Source: Candidatus Woesearchaeota archaeon
GTDB lineage: Archaea; Nanobdellota; Nanobdellia; Woesearchaeales; B29-G15
Assembly (NCBI GenBank): GCA_003650585.1
Contig: QMQS01000018.1
Location: forward strand, 1-12,972
Direction of reading: 5' to 3'
Length of the DNA: 12,972 bases
Positions 6,594-11,475 of the stretch are shown here, piece by piece (position 1 is the stretch's first letter; every line of letters begins with the position of its first letter). The position numbers were made by a program, and so were the translations under genes. The notes beneath the pieces were generated by a model. It had not been told where the DNA came from. It did no database searches and saw nothing but the letters and a program-made list of their open reading frames with translations.

Positions 6594-8084
6594 TTAACCC
6601 CCAAATTTGAGTATCTTCATTCTCCTTGTGTGTAAATCTATGATTGGCACCCTGCATGGCTCTGGCTCGTGACCAACCTTCTCTTGAAAAGAGGTCTTTG
6701 CTTGCCAACAAGAGCCGCTCACTAGAGTGATGTTTCTGTAATTCTTTATGGCTGACTTGTGGATGTGCCCACTCACGAATATGTCTGGAACCTCATCAAT
6801 CAATAAAGGATCTATGGTTTTGTAAGGCACATACAAAGTGGAGCCATGTGTTGGGGCTAGGTGTCTCCTTTTGAGGAGGTATGACATTATTAGCTCTGGT
6901 CTCTCGTAACCACCACCGTTCCTGATTGGGTCCACATTCGCCACATAGTAATCAAAGCCATAGCCATGGTACATTAGCACATTAAACCCAGGGAAAGAGC
7001 CAGCTTTGCCTATGTTCACAATGGCAGGGTTGCTCACCATAATCACATTGGGTATCTCATACAATGGCCGGGCAAGCTCAGGGCTTAATGGTGGCTGGGG
7101 TTCTGCTAATCTCAAAGCATCGTGGTTACCTGGGCAGATTATCACTGCTTTCTCTTTTGGTATTCTTGAAATGAATTGGGCACAGAGCTTGTACTGCTCG
7201 TAGATGTCCCTAACTGCAAGTTCATTATACTGTTCTGGATATACCCCCACCCCATCCACTAGGTCTCCAACAATAAAGATATATTTTGTTCTCTTCGCAA
7301 TCTCATGCTGCTTTTGGCTTCCTATTTCTCCACGAATCCATTTGATGAACCGCGTGAACTCCTTCTCTAAAAAGAGGTTTGAACCAACATGGAGGTCAGA
7401 AAGCACAATTGCATACTCCTTTAGGGGTGATTTTTTTAATGGCAGCACAGGAACCTCGGGCCAGATTATTTCTGATGCAAACACAACATTCTTACCACTC
7501 ATGCCTGTGACTCCGATAACCTCATCAAGAGTTAGGGTGAGGGCTTCCTTGTAGAGATCCTTATTATTCTTGGTCACCACAACCTGAATAGAACCTGTTG
7601 GGTCCTCTAGGGTTAACCTCAGGTTGTTGTTCTTGGTAAAGTTCATCTCAGATACCAAGCCAATTATAGAAACACTCTCCCTGTCTGTTTTGTTACGAAG
7701 CCTAGATATTGAAACATTTCTGGTTATACCCGGACGGTTGCTTATCATACTGCTAAGCACCCTGTACCTTGCATTGAAGAAGCCAACAAAGTCATGCACG
7801 TCCCGATTTGTTGATGCCTCATTATGACACTTCAAGATTTCCACATTACATTGTCCAAGTGGTTTGCTGGCTTCAAGCTGTGGTTGGGCTGCAGTGCCAG
7901 ACTCAATATTGGTAAGCACCTCTTCATCCACCACCAAAGGCATGGCACTCTGCTTAGAGTAAGCCACCAATTGCTTAACAAACTCTTTATCTGAGAGCCT
8001 CTCAACCAATTTGGGACTAAGTAGAATACCCTGCTCCATCAGCAGTTTTAGGGTTCTCTCTTTATCAAGAACTTCTGTTTCCAT
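6594..8084 (-). CDS. polB: DNA polymerase D small subunit DP1 (3'-5' proofreading exonuclease)
   Basis: This protein has 496 residues. DP1 is the calcineurin-like metallophosphoesterase subunit that proofreads for PolD. The N-terminal helical region (1-60) and a variable linker are followed by an OB fold (about 138-172, SIIGLVSEMNFTKNNNLRLTL and onward). The Mre11-like nuclease core (about 225-445) shows every metal-binding motif: Asp230 and His232 in SDLHVGS, Asp274 in VGDLVDG, Asn320-His321 in PGNHD, His373 in YHGYG, and His440/His442 in SGHIH. An active exonuclease is therefore expected. The C-terminal block SFQEKVGHEPEPCRVPIIDL is diagnostic for DP1. It lies 11 bp after the orc1 stop and 1 bp before the DP2 start. 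No clear ribosome site precedes ATG 8084, so translation may depend on readthrough from orc1. Confidence 0.97.
   Translation of the reverse strand: METEVLDKERTLKLLMEQGILLSPKLVERLSDKEFVKQLVAYSKQSAMPLVVDEEVLTNIESGTAAQPQLEASKPLGQCNVEILKCHNEASTNRDVHDFVGFFNARYRVLSSMISNRPGITRNVSISRLRNKTDRESVSIIGLVSEMNFTKNNNLRLTLEDPTGSIQVVVTKNNKDLYKEALTLTLDEVIGVTGMSGKNVVFASEIIWPEVPVLPLKKSPLKEYAIVLSDLHVGSNLFLEKEFTRFIKWIRGEIGSQKQHEIAKRTKYIFIVGDLVDGVGVYPEQYNELAVRDIYEQYKLCAQFISRIPKEKAVIICPGNHDALRLAEPQPPLSPELARPLYEIPNVIMVSNPAIVNIGKAGSFPGFNVLMYHGYGFDYYVANVDPIRNGGGYERPELIMSYLLKRRHLAPTHGSTLYVPYKTIDPLLIDEVPDIFVSGHIHKSAIKNYRNITLVSGSCWQAKTSFQEKVGHEPEPCRVPIIDLHTRRMKILKFGG
6597..6602 (-). promoter_or_regulatory. Ribosome-binding site that fixes the DP2 start
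   Basis: On the minus strand GGGGGT lies at the end of the DP1 reading frame, 4 nt before ATG 6592 (sequence GGGGGTTAATATG). It encodes the final Gly-Gly of DP1 and at the same time can bind the 16S anti-Shine-Dalgarno. This favours ATG 6592 over the TTG at 6604 and makes DP1-DP2 translational coupling likely. Confidence 0.65.
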
Positions 8085-8095
8085 TTTGTAAACTA

Positions 8096-9307
8096 TTAAC
8101 TGAGATGGAGGGCTGACTCTAAAATACCTTCAATTTTGGGTATAGTTGAATCTGGTACTGAAAGCGATATCTCCCTTGTTCGACCGTATCTCCCTTTGGA
8201 GATTACCTTGGCATTAATGAGTCCAAGCATATCAAGCTCCCCCAATATATCTGAAACCCTCCTTTGTGTGAGTGGGGACACACTAACCCTTTTGCAGAGT
8301 CCCTTGTAAACCTCATATATCTCTCCAGTGTACAATGGCTCACGCTGGCTTTTGCGGAGCATCATAATGGCATACAGCACCAGTTGGAATTGCCTTGGGT
8401 AGGTTGAGACAATATCTAGCACCCTATCGCGCTCTATCTTGCGTTCTGCTTTGTCAATGTGACTTATTAGTATTTTTCCAGAGCCCTCCCTGTCAGCAAT
8501 TTCACCTGCTACCCTCAGTAAATCGAGTGCACGTCGTGCATCACCATGCTCCCTGGCTGCATATGCTGCACACTTTTCTATAACCCCCTGGGCAACCACC
8601 CCTGGCTTGAATGCCTTCTTTGCCCTCGACAGCAGTATCTCTTGAATTTGGATTGCATTATATGGTGGAAACACAAGCTCCTCTTCAGATAGACTGGACT
8701 TTATTCTGGGGTCTATGTTATCTATAAAAAGCAGGTCGTTTGAGATTCCGATGAGGCAAACCTGGGCATTCGTGAGTTGCTCATTTATCCTAGTGAGGTT
8801 GTATAGTATCTCATCCCCCGCCTTTTTAATCAATTGGTCGATTTCATCCAGCACAAGCAAGATTATTTGTCTTGTGGAATCTATTGCTTTATAGAATATA
8901 TTGTACACCTCATCTGTAGGGAGCCCAGTGGGAGGAATTGCCTTGCCAAACATACGGCTAATATGGGCAATCAAGCGATACTCAGTGTCTGCTATCTTCT
9001 TGAGTTTGCAATTGAGGTAGCACACCTTGACTGGTTTGTTGTATTTCTGGGCTACCTTTGATATCTCATTTGTGGTGTAGTGTACTGTTACTGTTTTGCC
9101 TGTACCTGTTTTTCCGTATACAAACAGGTTTGATGGCCTCTCAAGCTTTAGCACAGGTGCCAGTATGTCTGCAATTGCCTTTATTTGCTCATCCCTATGG
9201 AGTATCGTGGTTGGGGTATATGTTGATTGGAGGTATTTTTTATCGACAAAGATCGAGTCCTTATTAATGAACTTCTCAAAATACGAACCTATTGGCTCAT
9301 CCGTCAT
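8096..9307 (-). CDS. cdc6: Orc1/Cdc6 replication initiator ATPase
   Basis: This protein has 403 residues from ATG 9307, typical for archaeal Orc1/Cdc6. The initiator binds origin boxes, melts the origin and loads MCM. AAA+ motifs: Walker A GKTGTGKT at about 65-72, Walker B LLVLDEID with Asp154-Glu155, and the sensor-2-region block HGDARRALDLL at about 254-264. A C-terminal winged helix (about 296-390, with SPLTQRRVSDILGELDMLGLI) gives sequence-specific DNA contact. A further in-frame ATG at 9319 would add MEIL. ATG 9307 is preferred because GGAG sits 6 nt upstream and the TATA box at 9332-9339 predicts transcription starting near 9309-9311, downstream of 9319. A candidate Orc1 box overlaps this start region, which suggests autoregulation. 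DP1 and DP2 follow as one operon, the arrangement also known in Thermococcales next to oriC. Confidence 0.95.
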   Translation of the reverse strand: MTDEPIGSYFEKFINKDSIFVDKKYLQSTYTPTTILHRDEQIKAIADILAPVLKLERPSNLFVYGKTGTGKTVTVHYTTNEISKVAQKYNKPVKVCYLNCKLKKIADTEYRLIAHISRMFGKAIPPTGLPTDEVYNIFYKAIDSTRQIILLVLDEIDQLIKKAGDEILYNLTRINEQLTNAQVCLIGISNDLLFIDNIDPRIKSSLSEEELVFPPYNAIQIQEILLSRAKKAFKPGVVAQGVIEKCAAYAAREHGDARRALDLLRVAGEIADREGSGKILISHIDKAERKIERDRVLDIVSTYPRQFQLVLYAIMMLRKSQREPLYTGEIYEVYKGLCKRVSVSPLTQRRVSDILGELDMLGLINAKVISKGRYGRTREISLSVPDSTIPKIEGILESALHLS

Positions 9308-9311
9308 GAGA

Positions 9312-9331
9312 ATCTCCATGAGAAGTGAAGG
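9312..9331 (+). promoter_or_regulatory. ORB-like element 3, overlapping the orc1 start region
   Basis: ATCTCCATGAGAAGTGAAGG fits the local consensus ATCTCCAWRRGAARTRAAGG exactly. It ends in GGT rather than the longer G-string of copies 1 and 2, so it may be a weaker site. It lies between the orc1 TATA box and ATG 9307, where bound Orc1 would block the start site. It also contains the alternative ATG 9319. Confidence 0.6.
9314..9317 (-). promoter_or_regulatory. Ribosome-binding site that decides the orc1 start
   Basis: GGAG (minus strand) is 6 nt before ATG 9307. The alternative ATG at 9319 is preceded by TACCTTCACTTCTC, which has no Shine-Dalgarno match. If transcription starts as close as 9309-9311 this site would be lost and the gene would be leaderless at the same ATG 9307. 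Both readings favour the shorter protein. Confidence 0.45.
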
Positions 9332-9339
9332 TATTTAAA
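9332..9339 (-). promoter_or_regulatory. TATA box for the orc1-DP1-DP2 operon
   Basis: TTTAAATA on the minus strand, within CTTTAAATAC, is centred about 28 bp from ATG 9307. This predicts a start site within a few bases of that codon. An alternative promoter, the TATATATA run at 9357-9364, would give a leader of about 20-30 nt. The third ORB-like element (9312-9331) lies directly between this box and the start codon. Confidence 0.5.
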
Positions 9340-9343
9340 GATT

Positions 9344-9359
9344 TATGTCATTCGACATA
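9344..9359. repeat. Perfect 6-bp inverted repeat with 4-bp spacer
   Basis: TATGTC - ATTC - GACATA is a dyad upstream of the orc1 TATA box and partly overlapping an alternative TATATATA run. It could be an operator for a dimeric regulator (for instance the neighbouring TrmB-type protein) or a small extrusion element within the origin. No second copy was seen in the gap. A 6-bp dyad can arise by chance in A/T-rich DNA. Confidence 0.4.
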
Positions 9360-9383
9360 TATATAGAAATTCATAAGACACTT

Positions 9384-9406
9384 ACCCCTTTATTTCTTAT
9401 GGAGAT
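9384..9406 (-). promoter_or_regulatory. ORB-like element 1 (minus orientation)
   Basis: Read on the minus strand from 9406, ATCTCCATAAGAAATAAAGG followed by GGT fits the local consensus and ends in the G-string AAAGGGGT. The archaeal mini-ORB (TTCCAGTGGAAAC then a G-string) aligns as TCCA-nnn-GAAA-Y, with one base missing before AAAGGGGT. It is inverted relative to element 2, with its TCTCC end facing the A/T-rich stretch. Confidence 0.72.
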
Positions 9407-9467
9407 TTGCTTATGTTATGTATGTTTTCTATATTGAAAATAATTTATTTATTCTATTGATTACTAT
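9407..9467. other. A/T-rich candidate DNA unwinding element
   Basis: Only 10 of these 61 bases are G or C (about 84% A+T), including the run GAAAATAATTTATTTATT. The segment is bounded exactly by two inverted ORB-like elements, the arrangement expected for the melting site of an archaeal origin. A second A/T-rich stretch (about 9507-9573) lies to the right of element 2. Confidence 0.65.
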
Positions 9468-9497
9468 ATCTCCAAAGGAAATGAAGGGCTTAGGGGT
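9468..9497 (+). promoter_or_regulatory. ORB-like element 2 (plus orientation)
   Basis: ATCTCCAAAGGAAATGAAGG (9468-9487) is the best match of the three to the known archaeal ORB: TCCA-xx-GGAAA-Y-GAA-R-GGG aligns without gaps, including the TCC/GGA dyad around the centre. A second G-string, AGGGGT, lies at 9492-9497. It mirrors element 1 across the A/T-rich stretch, with both G-strings pointing outward. Confidence 0.75.
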
Positions 9498-9531
9498 CAA
9501 ACACAACTTAACAGTAACAAAAAACAAAAGA

Positions 9532-9539
9532 TTTAAAAA
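9532..9539 (+). promoter_or_regulatory. TATA box for the TrmB-family gene
   Basis: TTTAAAAA preceded by purine-rich AAAAGA (a possible BRE) predicts transcription near 9562 and a leader of about 29 nt that includes the ribosome site GGAGGGG (9578-9584), 6 nt before ATG 9591. A second box, CTATAAAATA at 9556-9565, would place the start after the ribosome site and is less likely. Confidence 0.5.
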
Positions 9540-9590
9540 GAACAATCAATTACTACTATAAAATAATAATTATCCACGGAGGGGCTCACC

Positions 9591-10403
9591 ATGATTGTAA
9601 ATAAGTTTTTCATAGACAAACTCTCCCTGTTCGGACTAAACAGCTATGAATCAAAACTCTGGGCTGCATTGCTCTCAAGAGGGGTGGCAACTGCAGGTGA
9701 ACTTTCTGAAATAGCAAATGTTCCGAGGTCAAGGTGTTATGATGTTCTCGAGAGTTTAGAGAAGAAGGGATTTATTATATCAAAACTAGGAAAGCCACTC
9801 AAGTATATTGCTGTGCCTCCAGAGGAAGTGGTTGAGAGGGTTAAGAAGAACCTTATTGAAAGGGCAGAGACAGACGCCCAAAAACTTGAGTCCATAAGAA
9901 ATACTGACCTTATGGAGGAACTGAAGCTTCTACACAAGCATGGTATAAACAAGATAGAGCCAGAGGATTTATCTGGCTTACTTAGAGGAAGAAAAAATAT
10001 TTATAATCAACTCTCCACAATCATTAAAGAGGCCCAGAATGCTGTTTTTGTTATGACGACAGAGACTGGTTTGGTGAGAAAGTTCGAAAAACTCTTTAAG
10101 GAATTCAAACAGGCAAAAGAGCGAAATGTTGATATAAGGATTGCTGCCCCACTCTCTAATAAAATCAAGAAAACATTGGAAACGCTTAGAGAGTATGCAG
10201 ATGTTCGTCACACAGACACTGTCAGCAGATTTATTATTGTGGACGGCAAGCAGCTTGTGTTTATGATTACTGACGACAACCAGGTAAACCCAAACTACGA
10301 CCTTGGCATATGGGTGAACGCGCCATTCTTTGCACAAACAATGCACACCATGTTTGACATGGCTTGGGACAAACTGAAGACTCCAGAAGAGGTTTTGAAA
10401 TAG
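9591..10403 (+). CDS. TrmB-family transcriptional regulator
   Basis: This protein has 270 residues. The N-terminal winged helix-turn-helix (about 10-78) has the TrmB pattern: FGLNSYESKLWAALLSRG, then AGELSEIANVPRSRCYDVLESLEKKGFI as recognition helices, then a wing ending in PLKYIAVPPEEVV. A helical linker or coiled coil (about 79-115) leads to a C-terminal effector-like domain (about 128-265) with alternating strands (NAVFVMTTETG, DIRIAAPLS, RFIIVDGKQLVFMITDD) and a closing helix (FFAQTMHTMFDMAWDKLK), similar to the phospholipase-D-like fold of TrmB regulators. Characterised relatives are sugar-responsive, but ligand and targets here are unknown. No transporter or sugar operon is nearby. A strong ribosome site, GGAGGGG, precedes ATG 9591. 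The gene is divergent from orc1 and reads away from the putative origin. It may autoregulate. Confidence 0.88.
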   Translation: MIVNKFFIDKLSLFGLNSYESKLWAALLSRGVATAGELSEIANVPRSRCYDVLESLEKKGFIISKLGKPLKYIAVPPEEVVERVKKNLIERAETDAQKLESIRNTDLMEELKLLHKHGINKIEPEDLSGLLRGRKNIYNQLSTIIKEAQNAVFVMTTETGLVRKFEKLFKEFKQAKERNVDIRIAAPLSNKIKKTLETLREYADVRHTDTVSRFIIVDGKQLVFMITDDNQVNPNYDLGIWVNAPFFAQTMHTMFDMAWDKLKTPEEVLK

Positions 10404-10406
10404 ATA

Positions 10407-10412
10407 TTTTTT
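10407..10412 (+). terminator. Possible oligo-T terminator after the TrmB-family gene
   Basis: A run of six T residues begins 4 bp after the stop codon, and a second T6 run lies at 10451-10456. Archaeal RNA polymerase can stop at such U-rich tracts without a hairpin. The second run falls in the leader of the next gene, so only the first is proposed. No hairpin is visible. Confidence 0.35.
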
Positions 10413-10415
10413 GGA

Positions 10416-10430
10416 ATAATAAAATTTTAA
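10416..10430 (+). promoter_or_regulatory. TATA-like box for the thymidine-kinase-like gene
   Basis: ATAATAAAATTTTAA lies 38-52 bp before ATG 10468, predicting a start near 10445-10450 and a leader of about 20 nt containing GGGGAT (10457-10462), which ends 5 nt before the ATG. The 64-bp gap to the TrmB-family gene and the T-rich tract after it suggest a separate transcript. Confidence 0.4.
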
Positions 10431-10467
10431 TTCTACCTATCTCTTTTACCTTTTTTGGGGATTAAAG

Positions 10468-11469
10468 ATGTCTAATTTTGAAGATGGTTTTGGTGAAATT
10501 GAGGTTTACCCGAGGCCAATGTTTGGGGGTAAGACAGAGGATTTAATTCATCGTGCTCAAGAAGCAGAGAGATTAGGATTTAGTGTAGCTGCTTATAAAC
10601 ACATCCTTGATCAAAGGTATCCTTTTAGAGGTCTAGTGTCTCATAGCAAGATGCAATATGATGCAAAACCCCTAGAAACTGCATGGGATATCTTTAAGGA
10701 TGTAAAAGAGGAAAATCCAGATGTGGTTTTAATTGAAGAGGCGCAATTGTTTGACAGGTGTATTGTGGACTTAATATATTATCTGTTTCGCAGGGGCAAA
10801 AATGTTGCCGTTGCTTATTTACCCCATACCTTTGATAGGGAATGGTTTAAGTTTCCTGATTATGGGGATGTTTCAGAGATAACCACTTTGGGCACTTCAG
10901 GTGATATTAAACCAAAATCACACTGTAGTTATATTTATGAGAATGGGAGTGCATGCACAAGGATGGCAACATTGACCCAGAGAATAATTGATAATAAACC
11001 AGCACCATACAATGCAGAAAGGATTTTGATAGGGGCTGAGGAAAGTTACCGCCCAGTGTGTTTGGCACACCACGATGTACCTGGGCGTGAGGAGCATTTG
11101 GCTGTTTTGGATGTTGTGAGGATACTCAATTCTTTTAATATTCTAAGTCATGGTGTAACTGGTGTGGCTTTAGATAAAGTGGCTGGTTTTAATTCTTTTA
11201 GAGCCGATGAAATAAAGGGTTTTTATGCTGATTTGTTTAAAGAGCTTGCGTGGGAATTAGAGAATGTTAGGGGTGGAGATAAAGAGAAGAAGGAGCTGGA
11301 AAACAGACTTAGGATGGTAAGGTTTGCTCTGTCCTACCTTAATTTCTTTGAGGAACCTGAAATGGGGAGAAGAGAGCTATTTACTCTTGAGGGCTTGGAG
11401 AAAAAGCTATCAGTGCTTGAAAGGAATGGCAAGTTGGTTATGGTTGGTAATGTTATTAAGCCAGTGTGA
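10468..11469 (+). CDS. tdk: Divergent type II thymidine-kinase-like protein with C-terminal extension
   Basis: This protein has 333 residues, against about 190-230 for normal TK1-type thymidine kinases, which phosphorylate thymidine for dTMP salvage. Residues about 10-202 follow the TK1 order. The P-loop region RPMFGGKTEDLIHRA (16-30) replaces the usual GPMFSGKT. RYPFRGLVSHSKM (50-62) comes next, then a Walker B block DVVLIEEAQLFD (85-96) in which Glu91 matches the catalytic Glu but the preceding Asp is Glu90. YLPHTFDREWF (117-127) aligns with the LDGTFxxxPF loop. ATLTQRIIDNKPAPYN (167-182) is followed by the lasso ILIGAEESYRPVCLAHH (186-202). Probable zinc ligands are Cys153, Cys163, Cys198 and His201, with an unusually long gap between the first two. 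Residues 203-333 form a helical extension of unknown role. The family relation is good, but thymidine kinase activity is less sure because the first P-loop glycine is Arg16. The gene is more T-rich than the replication genes. Confidence 0.75.
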   Translation: MSNFEDGFGEIEVYPRPMFGGKTEDLIHRAQEAERLGFSVAAYKHILDQRYPFRGLVSHSKMQYDAKPLETAWDIFKDVKEENPDVVLIEEAQLFDRCIVDLIYYLFRRGKNVAVAYLPHTFDREWFKFPDYGDVSEITTLGTSGDIKPKSHCSYIYENGSACTRMATLTQRIIDNKPAPYNAERILIGAEESYRPVCLAHHDVPGREEHLAVLDVVRILNSFNILSHGVTGVALDKVAGFNSFRADEIKGFYADLFKELAWELENVRGGDKEKKELENRLRMVRFALSYLNFFEEPEMGRRELFTLEGLEKKLSVLERNGKLVMVGNVIKPV

Positions 11470-11475
11470 AGCAAA

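Larger units (their letters stand above)
9308..9590. other. Probable chromosomal replication origin (oriC) between orc1 and the TrmB-family gene
   Basis: This 283-bp stretch is the only sizeable gap in the window. It contains three copies of a 20-bp ORB-like element, a 61-bp stretch with 51 A/T bases between two inverted copies, a short perfect inverted repeat, and divergent promoters for orc1 (left) and the TrmB-family regulator (right). Archaeal origins commonly lie beside orc1/cdc6 and consist of ORB elements around an A/T-rich unwinding region, so both location and content agree. The first genes on each side are transcribed away from it. No tRNA, ncRNA or further gene is visible in the gap. 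Confidence 0.82.

Noticed and set aside
3126..6597. Many plus-strand open frames of 60-160 codons antisense to DP2
   Set aside because: They lie wholly inside DP2, a certain gene with all expected motifs. They show no ribosome sites, and their translations resemble no known family.
6593..6604. TTG 6604 as the DP2 start
   Set aside because: It would begin inside the DP1 reading frame without its own ribosome site. ATG 6592 has GGGGGT upstream and follows the DP1 stop by one base.
9571..9587. TATCCACGGAGGGG as another mini-ORB
   Set aside because: It does not fit the local consensus and is explained by the ribosome site of the TrmB-family gene.
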